A DNA stretch of 47,874 nucleotides from Mycobacterium sp. (GTDB lineage: Bacteria > Actinomycetota > Actinomycetes > Mycobacteriales > Mycobacteriaceae). The stretch lies in contig NZ_JAICZA010000017.1 in assembly GCF_025933915.1 (NCBI RefSeq), positions 1 to 47,874 of the forward strand, read 5' to 3'. The notes below the pieces were generated by a model that did no database searches, was not told the origin of the DNA, and saw only the letters and a list, made by a program, of their open reading frames with translations. The position numbers and the translations under genes were made by a program. This document shows positions 6,078-14,590 of this stretch, in pieces; position 1 is the stretch's first letter, and each line of letters opens with the position of its first letter.

Positions 6078-7550
6078 ATGAACGTCGTCGATATTTCGCG
6101 GTGGCAGTTCGGTATAACTACCGTCTACCACTTCATCTTTGTGCCGCTCACGATCGGCTTGGCCCCGCTGATCGCCATCATGCAAACGGTGTGGGTGGCT
6201 ACCGGCAACACCGCCTGGTATCGACTGACCAAATTCTTCGGCAAGCTGTTCCTGATCAACTTCGCCATCGGCGTGGCGACCGGCATCGTCCAAGAGTTTC
6301 AGTTCGGCATGAACTGGAGCGAGTACTCGCGGTTCGTCGGCGACATCTTCGGTGCGCCGCTGGCGATGGAGGGGCTGTTCGCCTTCTTCTTCGAATCCAC
6401 GTTCATCGGCCTGTGGATCTTCGGCTGGAGCCGGCTGCCGAAGCTGCTACACCTGGCCTGCATCTGGGTCGTCGCGATCGGCGTCAACGTCTCGGCGTTC
6501 TTCATCATCGCGGCGAACTCGTTCATGCAGCACCCGGTCGGCGCACACTACAATCCGGTGACGCGGCGCGCCGAGCTGGACAGCATTTTCGCCCTGCTGT
6601 CCAATAACACTGCCCAAGCGGCGTTTCAACACACGGTGGCAGGAGCGCTGCTGACCGCCGGCGCTTTCGTCGCCGCCGTCAGTGCATGGTGGATGGTACG
6701 TGCACGCACGCCCGGATCCGCCGCCCCCGTCGCGGAAGCCGAGGCCCGCACCATGTTTCGTCCCGCGGCGATGCTGGGGTGTGCGGTGGTGCTGCTCGCC
6801 GCTCTCGGCTTGTTCTTCACCGGTGATCGCCAGGGCAAGCTGATGTTCGTCCAGCAGCCGATGAAGATGGCATCGGCGGAGGCGTTGTGCCGCAGCCAAA
6901 CCGACCCCGACTTCTCGGTGCTGACCATCGGCACCCACAACAACTGCAGCAGCGTCACCGAAGTGATCAAGGTGCCTTACGTCCTGCCGTTCCTGGCCGA
7001 AGGCAAGCTCAGCGGGGTGACCCTGCAAGGGGTCGACGAACTGCAGCAGCAGTACCAATACCGCTTCGGGCCCGACGACTACCGGCCGAATCTGTTCGTC
7101 ACCTACTGGTCCTTCCGATTGATGATCGGATTGCTGGTGATCCCCGTGGGGTTCGCCCTGACCGTGCTGTGGCTGACTCGCGCCGGGCGAACCCCCAAGA
7201 GCCGCTGGGTTTCCTGGTTCGCGCTGCTCACCATTCCCACGCCGTTCCTGGCCAACATCTCGGGATGGGTGTTCACCGAGATGGGCCGCCAGCCATGGGT
7301 GGTGGCTCCGAACCCCACCGGCGACCAGTTGATCCGGATGACCGTCCGCGAAGGTGTGTCCAACCACGTGCCCGGCATGGTCATCACGTCGCTGGTGACC
7401 TTCACCCTCGTCTACGCGGTGCTGGCGGTGCTCTGGTTCTTTCTGCTCAAGCGCTACACCGTCGAAGGTCCACTGGAGCACGACGCCGAACCCGCTCCCC
7501 CGCACGCGCCCGGCGAGGACGAGATGGCGCCGCTGTCTTTCGCCTACTGA
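6078..7550 (+). CDS. cydA: Cytochrome bd ubiquinol/menaquinol oxidase subunit I
   Basis: The 490-residue protein carries the quinol-oxidising site and all three haems of cytochrome bd. His18 in YHFIFVPLTIGL and His185 in FQHTVAGA correspond to haem ligands, and GRQPWVV after ISGWVFTEM is the hallmark of the Q-loop C-terminal side. The loop is of the short type seen in Gram-positive bacteria. In mycobacteria this terminal oxidase has high oxygen affinity and supports respiration under low oxygen, nitric oxide or inhibition of the bcc-aa3 branch. GGGAG lies 8 nt before ATG 6078. It is followed 41 nt later by cydB and the cydD-cydC exporter genes, a complete locus. Confidence 0.97.
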   Translation: MNVVDISRWQFGITTVYHFIFVPLTIGLAPLIAIMQTVWVATGNTAWYRLTKFFGKLFLINFAIGVATGIVQEFQFGMNWSEYSRFVGDIFGAPLAMEGLFAFFFESTFIGLWIFGWSRLPKLLHLACIWVVAIGVNVSAFFIIAANSFMQHPVGAHYNPVTRRAELDSIFALLSNNTAQAAFQHTVAGALLTAGAFVAAVSAWWMVRARTPGSAAPVAEAEARTMFRPAAMLGCAVVLLAALGLFFTGDRQGKLMFVQQPMKMASAEALCRSQTDPDFSVLTIGTHNNCSSVTEVIKVPYVLPFLAEGKLSGVTLQGVDELQQQYQYRFGPDDYRPNLFVTYWSFRLMIGLLVIPVGFALTVLWLTRAGRTPKSRWVSWFALLTIPTPFLANISGWVFTEMGRQPWVVAPNPTGDQLIRMTVREGVSNHVPGMVITSLVTFTLVYAVLAVLWFFLLKRYTVEGPLEHDAEPAPPHAPGEDEMAPLSFAY

Positions 7551-7591
7551 GGCGTGATGGGGCTTACCGAGGCCGAAAGGAGCTGATCGGA

Positions 7592-8632
7592 GTGGGACTG
7601 CAAGAAGTATGGTTCGGCATCATCGGGGTGCTGTTCCTGGGTTTCTTCATCCTTGAGGGCTTCGACTTCGGCGTGGGCATGTTGATGGAGCCGTTCGCGC
7701 GCGTCGGCATCGGTGAAGCCGAACCGTTGCGCCGCACCGCGCTCAACACCATCGGCCCGGTCTGGGACGGCAACGAGGTTTGGCTGATCGTCGGCGGCGC
7801 GGCCATGTTCGCCGCCTTTCCCGGCTGGTACGCCACCGTGTTCTCCACGCTCTACCTGCCACTGCTGGCCATCTTGTTCGGCATGATCCTGCGGGCCGTG
7901 GCGATCGAGTGGCGCGGCAAGATCGACGGCACAAAATGGCGCGGCTGGGCCGATTTCGGCATCGCCGCCGGGTCATGGCTGCCGGCCGTCTTGTGGGGTG
8001 TCGCGTTCGCCGCCCTGGTCCGCGGACTCCCGGTGGACGCCGACGGCCACATTCACCTCGCGATCACCGATGTGCTGAACGCCTACACGGTGTTGGGCGG
8101 GTTGGCCACCGCCGGTCTGTTCTTGCTATACGGTGCGGTGTTCGTCGCGTTGAAGACGTCCGGCGCCCTCCGCGACGACGCGTACCGATTCGGCGTATGG
8201 CTCTCGCTTCCGGTCACCGGACTGGTCGCGGGCTTCGGGCTTTGGACGCAACTGGCTTACGGCAAGAGCTGGACCTGGCTGGTGCTGGCCGTGGCCGTGA
8301 TCGCGCAACTGACGGCGGTACTGCTGGTCTGGCGGCGCGCATCCGACGGTTGGGCGTTCACCTGCATCGCGCTGGTGGTCGCGGCCGTGGTGATCCTGCT
8401 CTTCGGCTCGCTGTATCCGAACCTGGTGCCCTCGACGCTGAACAAGCAATGGAGTCTGACCATCTACAACGCCTCCTCGACCCACTACACACTCAAAGTC
8501 ATGACGTGGGTGACGGCGTTCATGGCCCCGCTGACGGTGGTGTATCAGGCGTGGACGTACTGGGTTTTCCGGCAACGGATCTCGGCCGACCGGATCCCGG
8601 CCCCCATCGGTCTGGCTAGGCGCCCGTCCTGA
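7592..8632 (+). CDS. cydB: Cytochrome bd oxidase subunit II
   Basis: 346 residues with about nine membrane helices. It starts with the family pattern GFFILEGFDFGVGML and contains WDGNEVWLIVGGAAMFAAFP, both diagnostic of CydB. It binds no haem itself but pairs with CydA to form the oxidase. GTG at 7592 is preceded by AAAGGAG at 7576-7582, a strong ribosome site 9 nt away, and gives the usual mycobacterial length. A much longer open frame extends upstream to 6887 but is only the antisense-like shadow over cydA. The stop abuts the beginning of cydD. Confidence 0.97.
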   Translation: MGLQEVWFGIIGVLFLGFFILEGFDFGVGMLMEPFARVGIGEAEPLRRTALNTIGPVWDGNEVWLIVGGAAMFAAFPGWYATVFSTLYLPLLAILFGMILRAVAIEWRGKIDGTKWRGWADFGIAAGSWLPAVLWGVAFAALVRGLPVDADGHIHLAITDVLNAYTVLGGLATAGLFLLYGAVFVALKTSGALRDDAYRFGVWLSLPVTGLVAGFGLWTQLAYGKSWTWLVLAVAVIAQLTAVLLVWRRASDGWAFTCIALVVAAVVILLFGSLYPNLVPSTLNKQWSLTIYNASSTHYTLKVMTWVTAFMAPLTVVYQAWTYWVFRQRISADRIPAPIGLARRPS

Positions 8633-10308
8633 GCGGTGAAGACGGCGCGAGCCGAGCGCCCCTGGACCCGAGACTGTGGCGGGCATCGGCGGCGCTGCGC
8701 CGTTATCTGGTCGCCGCGGTGGGCTGCGGGGTGCTGATCTCCGCCTGCGCGATCGGTTCGGCGATCGTGTTGGGGAGCATCGTCGCACGCGTCGTCGGCG
8801 TCCCGTTCGCACGCGGACTGCGCGCCTGGTTGGGGCCGCTGTCAATCCTGTTGGCGCTGTGGGTCGTTCGCGCGGTGACGCATTGGCTTCAGGCCCGGCT
8901 GGGGCAGCGGGGAGCCAGCGTCGTCATCGCCGACCTGTCCGGCCAGGTACTGGAGGCGGTGACCGCCAGGCAGCCCGGTGAACTCGCGGCGCAACGCGAC
9001 ACCGCCGCGGTGGTGGTCACCCGCGGCCTGGACGGTCTGCGTCCTTATCTCACCGGATACCTGCCGACGTTGCTGCTCGCCGCGATCCTGACACCGGCCA
9101 CCGTCGCGGTGATCGCGGTCTATGACCTGAAATCGACGGCGGTCGTGGCGATCACGCTGCCGCTGGTACCGATCTTCATGGTGCTGATCGGGCTGGCAAC
9201 CCGGGACCGCTCGGCAGCCGCGCTGGCCGCCATGGCCACCCTGCAGGCCCGGATGCTGGACCTGATCGCCGGAATCCCCACGCTGCGGGCGTTGGGACGC
9301 AGCGCGGGACCCGAACGGCGCATCGCCGAACTCGCTGCCGCGCACCGCCGCTCCACCATGGCGACCCTGCGGATCGCCTTCCTGTCGGCCCTCGTGCTCG
9401 AATTGCTGGCCACGCTGGGCGTGGCGCTGATCGCCGTCGGAATAGGGCTTCGCCTGGTTTTCGGTGAGATGACCCTGACCACGGGTTTGACGGTGTTGTT
9501 GCTGGCGCCGGACGTGTACTGGCCATTGCGCCGCATCGGCGTGGAATTCCATGCCGCTCAAGACGGTAGGGCCGCCGCCGACGAGGCGTTCGCCCTCATC
9601 GGTCAGCCGGCCCCGTCCAGGGCTCGGCACCGGACGGTCACCGCGCGCGGCGCGCGGATTCGCCTCGAACATCTCACCGTCGCCGGCCGCGACGGAGGGG
9701 CGCCGCGCGATCTGAACGCGGTGATCGACCCCGGCACGGTGACCGTGCTGACCGGACGAAACGGCGCCGGCAAAAGCACCACACTGCAGGTGATCGCCGG
9801 CATCACCGCGCCCTCGTCGGGCCGGGTCACCGTCGGCGGAGTCGACGTCGCCGACCTGGAGCCGCCCCGGTGGTGGGGGCAGCTGTCCTGGCTGCCGCAG
9901 CGCCCGGTGCTGGTGCCGGGCACCATCGATGACAACCTGGCGCTGCTCGGAGAGCTCGAGGACATCGATAATGCTTGTGCCATCTCCGGTTTCGACACCG
10001 TGGTGGCTGAGCTTCCCCAGGGAGGTGGCACCGCGCTCGGGCGCGGCGGGGTCGGACTGTCCCTGGGGCAGCGGCAACGGCTGGGCCTCGCGCGGGCACT
10101 CGGATCGGCGGCCGCCGTGCTGTTGCTCGACGAGCCGACCGCACATCTGGACGCCCGCACCGAGGAACGGGTCCTGCGGGCGATCGTGGAGCGGGCCCGC
10201 GCCGGTGCGACCGTGATCGTGGTCGGACATCGTGAGCCGGTGCTGGCCATCGGCGACCAGATCGTCGACGTGGTCGCCGACCGCGGAGTGCGTTATGCCC
10301 CAATCTGA
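8629..10308 (+). CDS. cydD: Thiol reductant ABC exporter subunit CydD
   Basis: An ABC half-transporter: six membrane helices (to about residue 320), then a nucleotide-binding domain with Walker A GRNGAGKS (376-383), signature LSLGQRQR and Walker B VLLLDEPTAHLD. CydDC exports cysteine and glutathione-type reductants in other bacteria and is needed to assemble cytochrome bd. The start is uncertain. The first standard start is GTG 8719, but 30 in-frame codons before it encode RAPLDPRLWRASAALRRYL, which looks like the elbow helix of this family. CTG at 8629 overlaps the cydB stop as CTGA, so I place the start there; a strict reading would use 8719. The cydC start lies within the last codons of this gene. 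Confidence 0.92.
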   Translation: MSGEDGASRAPLDPRLWRASAALRRYLVAAVGCGVLISACAIGSAIVLGSIVARVVGVPFARGLRAWLGPLSILLALWVVRAVTHWLQARLGQRGASVVIADLSGQVLEAVTARQPGELAAQRDTAAVVVTRGLDGLRPYLTGYLPTLLLAAILTPATVAVIAVYDLKSTAVVAITLPLVPIFMVLIGLATRDRSAAALAAMATLQARMLDLIAGIPTLRALGRSAGPERRIAELAAAHRRSTMATLRIAFLSALVLELLATLGVALIAVGIGLRLVFGEMTLTTGLTVLLLAPDVYWPLRRIGVEFHAAQDGRAAADEAFALIGQPAPSRARHRTVTARGARIRLEHLTVAGRDGGAPRDLNAVIDPGTVTVLTGRNGAGKSTTLQVIAGITAPSSGRVTVGGVDVADLEPPRWWGQLSWLPQRPVLVPGTIDDNLALLGELEDIDNACAISGFDTVVAELPQGGGTALGRGGVGLSLGQRQRLGLARALGSAAAVLLLDEPTAHLDARTEERVLRAIVERARAGATVIVVGHREPVLAIGDQIVDVVADRGVRYAPI

Positions 10309-11989
10309 TTCCACGTCTCCGCCGACCACGACGGGTCGCCTCGATAAACCCCTACTGGCCGCCACTGCCCTGCTGCGTCCCCGGCTGCCCCGCGTGCTGG
10401 CGGCGATCGCGCTCGGGGTGCTGTCGCTGGGCAGCGCGCTGGCGCTGGCCGGCGTTGCGGCGTGGCTGATCACCCGCGCGTGGCAGATGCCGCCCGTGCT
10501 GGACCTGTCGGTCGCGGCGGTCGCGGTGCGTATGTTCGCGATCTCGCGGGCCGTGCTGCACTACTGCGAGCGCCTGGTCACCCACGACACGGCATTACGC
10601 GCGGCCGGCACCGCCCGGGTGCAGGTCTACCAACGGCTGGCGCGCGGGCCCGCGGCGGCCGCCGTCCGGCTGCACAGCGGCGAACTGGTGGCCCGGGTGG
10701 GCGCCGACGTCGACGAACTGGCCAACGTCTTGGTGCGCGCCCTGGTGCCGATCGGCGTCGCGGCGGTGCTGGCGGTGGCGGCCACCGCGGTGGTCGCCGC
10801 CATCTCACCGCCCGCGGCCGCCGTGCTGGCCATCTGCCTGCTGATCGCCGGTTTCGTCGCGCCCCGCCTCGCCGGCCGGGCCGCCGCGAGCCAGGAAGAC
10901 ATTGCGCGGCAACACCATTCCGAGCGCGACACCTCGGCGATGATCGCCCTCGAACATGCGCCCGAGCTTCGGGTCGCCGGCCTGCTGCCCGATGTCATCG
11001 CCGAATCGCAACGGCGCCAACGCGCTTGGGGTGATGCCCTGGACGCCGCGGCCAAACCGGCCGCCATCGCCGAGGCGATGTCCACCGCGGCCATCGGGGC
11101 CAGCGTGCTGGGCGCGGTGGTGGCCGGGATCGGGTTGGCGCACGCGGTCGCGCCCACCACGCTGGCCGTCCTGATGTTGCTGCCGTTGTCCGCTTTCGAG
11201 GCGATGACGCCGCTGCCGGGGGCCGCCGTGCAGTTGACGCGGTCGCGGATCGCCGCGCGCCGGTTGCTGGAACTGGCCGCCGACGGGCCGCGTGAATCCA
11301 CCGAGGCGAGGGAGACGCCAGCGAGGCCGGCCGGCACCGGCCGGCTTTCGGCAGACGTTCGCTCCGGTCACCACGGCGGGGCACGCTCGACCCGCATCGC
11401 GCTGGACCTGCCGCCGGGCGCGCGGCTGGCCGTCACCGGCGCCAGCGGTTCCGGGAAGACGACACTGCTGATGACGCTCGCCGGCCTGCTGCCGCCACTG
11501 CACGGGCAGGTGCTACTCGACGGCACCGCCTTGACTCAGTTCGACGAGGTCGATTTGCGGAGCGCCATCGGACTTTTCGCGGAGGACGCCCACGTATTCG
11601 CCACCACCGTTCGAGACAACCTGCTGGTCGCCCGCGGCGACTGCCGGGACGACGAACTCGCCGCGGCACTGGACACGGTCGGGCTCGGCTCATGGCTCAC
11701 CGGTTTACCCGAGGGCCTGTCCACGGTGCTCACCGGTGGCGCGCAGGCCCTTTCGGCGGGGCAGCGCAGGAGGCTACTGCTGGCCAGGGCGGTGATCTCA
11801 CCCGCGCGGATCGTGCTGCTCGACGAACCCACCGAACACCTCGATATCACCGACGCCGAACAGGTCCTCCGCGACCTGTTGGCCCCGGGGTCCGGGCTGC
11901 TGTCCCCCGAACGCACCGTGGTGGTGGCTACTCACCACCTGGGCAAGGGAATTGGCTGCGACGAACTGCGCGTCGATCAGGGCTCGTAG
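10295..11989 (+). CDS. cydC: Thiol reductant ABC exporter subunit CydC
   Basis: A 564-residue ABC half-transporter, the partner of CydD. Six membrane helices are followed by an ATPase domain with Walker A GASGSGKT from residue 382, signature LSAGQRRRLLLAR and Walker B RIVLLDEPTEHLD. The helix region has VRMFAISRAVLHYCERLVTHD, characteristic of CydC. ATG at 10295 overlaps the end of cydD by 14 nt, implying coupled translation; the frame is open further upstream but that part is the cydD gene read out of frame. It ends 31 nt before the convergent DUF2156 gene. Confidence 0.95.
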   Translation: MPQSDSTSPPTTTGRLDKPLLAATALLRPRLPRVLAAIALGVLSLGSALALAGVAAWLITRAWQMPPVLDLSVAAVAVRMFAISRAVLHYCERLVTHDTALRAAGTARVQVYQRLARGPAAAAVRLHSGELVARVGADVDELANVLVRALVPIGVAAVLAVAATAVVAAISPPAAAVLAICLLIAGFVAPRLAGRAAASQEDIARQHHSERDTSAMIALEHAPELRVAGLLPDVIAESQRRQRAWGDALDAAAKPAAIAEAMSTAAIGASVLGAVVAGIGLAHAVAPTTLAVLMLLPLSAFEAMTPLPGAAVQLTRSRIAARRLLELAADGPRESTEARETPARPAGTGRLSADVRSGHHGGARSTRIALDLPPGARLAVTGASGSGKTTLLMTLAGLLPPLHGQVLLDGTALTQFDEVDLRSAIGLFAEDAHVFATTVRDNLLVARGDCRDDELAAALDTVGLGSWLTGLPEGLSTVLTGGAQALSAGQRRRLLLARAVISPARIVLLDEPTEHLDITDAEQVLRDLLAPGSGLLSPERTVVVATHHLGKGIGCDELRVDQGS

Positions 11990-12020
11990 CACGTAAGCGG
12001 CCCGACCGCCGTGCTTGTGT

Positions 12021-13418
12021 TCAGAGGTGTCGCCGGCGCGGCATGAACTCCAGCGACAACAACACGAACAGCAGCGGGACGATCTGCGTCATGGAGATCA
12101 GCGCGTAGCGTCGCGCGTCGAGGGCATGCCACTTGCGCACGTACCGGTACAACGACTCCAGCGCGATCAGCGGGTCGAGGACGTGGATCAGCCCGTAGAA
12201 GACGCGCTGGGTCAGGCCGCGGTTCTTGTCGTCGAAGATCTCGGGGAATGCGGCGAATGCGAGCGATACCCGCTGTGCCCCACTGTCTTTGCCGGCCATG
12301 ATCATGTCGACGCTGAGCCGCTCGTCGAGTCCGTTGGGGGCACCGCGGCGGCGCCACGGGACGTCGAGGGTGATGTCGCTGCCACCGCCGGCCGTGGCAT
12401 ACCGGTGAAACGCCTGCACCGTGCCCGTGGCGTCCCTGGCAACGATCAGCTGAATGCCGGGAAAGCGGCCTTCCAGCACGCCATCGAGGTTCATGTGGAA
12501 TCCGCGGTCGGCGCGCGCCCCTTTGGATGATTCCCGCACCACCTCGGTCAGCTCGGCCAGCAGCTGTTCGCCGAGTCCCTGCTCGGCCACGATTTCGGTT
12601 GTGACGCCGCAGTTATGGGTGCGCTTCACCGCCTGACGCAGGTTGCGGAACCTGCGGCCCACCATGTCGAAACCGGACACGTCGACGACCACATCGCGCC
12701 CAATGGGTATGGCCCGCAGCGACTGTCCCAATATCGCCGAGTCGTTCCACAGTGTGAGGCGACGCTCGCCGCACCCGACCACCGCGATGCGCCATCCGTG
12801 GGCATGACAGCTCGCGGCGAAATCGGCCACCAGTTCGGGGAAGCGCTCCTCGGCGCCGATCGGGTCACCGCTGACCACGGCGATTCCCATCCGCGTCCGG
12901 TAGGCCAGCGCCGCGGCGCCGTCGGCGGTGAAGTGGTAGCTCTTGCCGGTCTGCATGGTGAACGGCGCCAACGCGTCATCGCTGGTCACGTTGATCAATT
13001 TCCAGATACGCGGCAGGTCGGCGGGCCGCGGGTGCGAGGGCATCGGCCACATCAGCACCATGCCCGAGCCGGCGATCACGACGTCACCGAGCAGATCGAA
13101 GGACAACACATGCAGGCCCAACCCCGCCAGCACGAAAAACGCGGCCGCAATGGCGTGCATCGTCGTCACCGGGCGGCCCAGGAAGATGCCGCGCGCGATC
13201 CACGCCACCGCTGCCAGAACCGTCAGTGACCAGGCCAGCCGATCGGCGAAATGCCAGCTCGGATTGCTGTGGTGACGAGCGAGTATCTCGATGAACCAGC
13301 ACGTCGCGCAGAGCAACGCCAGGGCACCGATCAAGCGGGCCGCCAGCGAATCGGCCGAAACGACAACACGTTCGCGCGCGCGAGGTCTCGCTGTGACGTC
13401 CACCACCGGCCCGTTCAC
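12021..13418 (-). CDS. DUF2156 membrane protein, LPG-synthase-like C-terminal domain (Rv1619-like)
   Basis: 465 residues. About four membrane helices (residues 20-135) precede a cytoplasmic domain of the DUF2156 type, the GNAT-like fold found at the end of lysyl-phosphatidylglycerol synthases (KSYHFTADGAAALAYRTRMG, VSGDPIGA, DVSGFDMVGRRFRNLRQAV). A last helix near the C terminus (ISMTQIVPLLFVLLSLEF) anchors the end. The family transfers aminoacyl groups from tRNA to lipids, but with so few helices the acceptor here is unknown. GTG at 13418 is chosen because GGGAGG stands 5 nt upstream; the frame stays open to 13493 without a better site. Confidence 0.8.
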   Translation of the reverse strand: MNGPVVDVTARPRARERVVVSADSLAARLIGALALLCATCWFIEILARHHSNPSWHFADRLAWSLTVLAAVAWIARGIFLGRPVTTMHAIAAAFFVLAGLGLHVLSFDLLGDVVIAGSGMVLMWPMPSHPRPADLPRIWKLINVTSDDALAPFTMQTGKSYHFTADGAAALAYRTRMGIAVVSGDPIGAEERFPELVADFAASCHAHGWRIAVVGCGERRLTLWNDSAILGQSLRAIPIGRDVVVDVSGFDMVGRRFRNLRQAVKRTHNCGVTTEIVAEQGLGEQLLAELTEVVRESSKGARADRGFHMNLDGVLEGRFPGIQLIVARDATGTVQAFHRYATAGGGSDITLDVPWRRRGAPNGLDERLSVDMIMAGKDSGAQRVSLAFAAFPEIFDDKNRGLTQRVFYGLIHVLDPLIALESLYRYVRKWHALDARRYALISMTQIVPLLFVLLSLEFMPRRRHL

Positions 13419-13561
13419 ACTCACCTCCCGATGCGCTGACAACAGCTGGGCGGCGTGTCCGCCGCCTCTGCACCGAATACCCGGCATCGTCAAAGCTACG
13501 CCCGTTCAGGGCGATATCGGGAGTGATTCGGACGGATATCCTGCGGCTATTGCGTAACGGT

Positions 13562-14455
13562 TTACCGGCGCGACGACGGGAAATACTTCAGCACGCCCTC
13601 TTGCACCACCGTGGCGAGCGGTTGCCCGGACCGATCGAAGAAATGCCCGGCACCCAGCCCGCGCGAATCCGCCGCTACCGGCGACGACGTCGAGTACAGG
13701 ACCCAGTCGTTGAAGTTGACCTGTCGGTGAAACCAAATGGAATGGTTGGCCGACGCAGCGAAAATTCGGTCAAATCCCCAGGACAGACCGTGCGTGGTGA
13801 TGACGGAATCCAACACCGTGGTGTCCGAGGAGTACACCATTGTTGCGGTGTGCAACACCGGGTCGTCGGGGACCTCTCCCAGGGCCTTGACCCAAACCCG
13901 GTTGTGCGGCAACCGATCCCCTTTCGTGCGCATCACCCACGACGGGTCGTTGGTGTAGCGCCATTCGATGGGCTGCAGGGCGTTCACGAAGTGCGGGACG
14001 GTCTCTTCGTAGCCGCGTAGCAGTTCGCTGATCGAGGGCTGTGTGTGCGGTTCGGCCACCTGAGGCGGATCGATACCGTGCTCGAGGCCGCGGCCTCCGG
14101 CCATGTAGGAGATCATCGCCGAACACAGCAACGTGCCGCCCTGCATCGCGTCGACGCGCCGGTTGGCGAACCGCCGCTCGTCACGCAGCCGGGTCACGCG
14201 GTATTCGATGTCCTTGTCGGTGTCGCCACCGTTGATGAAATGCACCGATAGCGCGCTCGGCGGCAGGTCCTGGCGGATCAGGCTCCGGCTGCTCGCGACG
14301 AACGACTGCGACATGAGCTGACCACCGAACGTTCGCATCGGGTTCTTGCTGGGATGCGAGCCGATGAACAGGTCATCGGAGAGACGGTGGAGGTCGAGTG
14401 TCGCCAGCAGTTCCGCGAAGTCAGACGTGGTGTTCGGCTCACCGCCGGCTGGCAC
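13562..14455 (-). CDS. tesB1: Acyl-CoA thioesterase II (TesB family, Rv1618)
   Basis: A 297-residue double-hotdog thioesterase that hydrolyses acyl-CoA to free fatty acid and CoA. The first hotdog has TFGGQLMSQSFVAS and PPSALSVHFINGGD; the second carries the catalytic set: Asp in MVYSSDTTVLDSV, the ANHSIWFHR segment and Gln in LATVVQEGVLRY-like VVQEGVLKY. This matches the Asp-Thr-Gln network of E. coli TesB. The start is GTG 14455, with no other candidate before the first conserved block. Its 5' side is a pair of 58-bp tandem repeats that separate it from pykA, so it may be read through from pykA. Confidence 0.94.
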   Translation of the reverse strand: MPAGGEPNTTSDFAELLATLDLHRLSDDLFIGSHPSKNPMRTFGGQLMSQSFVASSRSLIRQDLPPSALSVHFINGGDTDKDIEYRVTRLRDERRFANRRVDAMQGGTLLCSAMISYMAGGRGLEHGIDPPQVAEPHTQPSISELLRGYEETVPHFVNALQPIEWRYTNDPSWVMRTKGDRLPHNRVWVKALGEVPDDPVLHTATMVYSSDTTVLDSVITTHGLSWGFDRIFAASANHSIWFHRQVNFNDWVLYSTSSPVAADSRGLGAGHFFDRSGQPLATVVQEGVLKYFPSSRR

Positions 14456-14472
14456 GGGCTCTCCTCTGGGCT

Positions 14473-14588
14473 GGCTGGGTCGGATTCCCCGACTCCTCCT
14501 CAGTCCGCCACACGGACCGCATCGTCGTCGGGCTGGGTCGGGTTGCCCGACTCCTCCTCAGTCCGCCACACGGACCGCATCGTCGTCG
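14473..14588. repeat. Two tandem 58-bp repeats between tesB1 and pykA (VNTR/MIRU-like)
   Basis: Copies at 14473-14530 and 14531-14588 differ at only two bases. Each contains GTCCG-CCACA-CGGAC, a small hairpin. The array fills the gap between the pykA stop and the tesB1 start. On the minus strand, ATG in one copy opens a short frame that stops inside the next. Such features recall mycobacterial MIRU elements, which vary in copy number between strains. Confidence 0.85.
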
Positions 14589-14590
14589 GG

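Noticed and set aside
5387..6607. Long + strand frame over the HdeD-like gene and cydA
   Set aside because: Arg/Pro-rich composition typical of a shifted frame; both overlapped genes have strong family matches.
6887..7591. Upstream extension of the cydB frame
   Set aside because: This part lies inside cydA in another frame. GTG 7592 with AAAGGAG is the real start.
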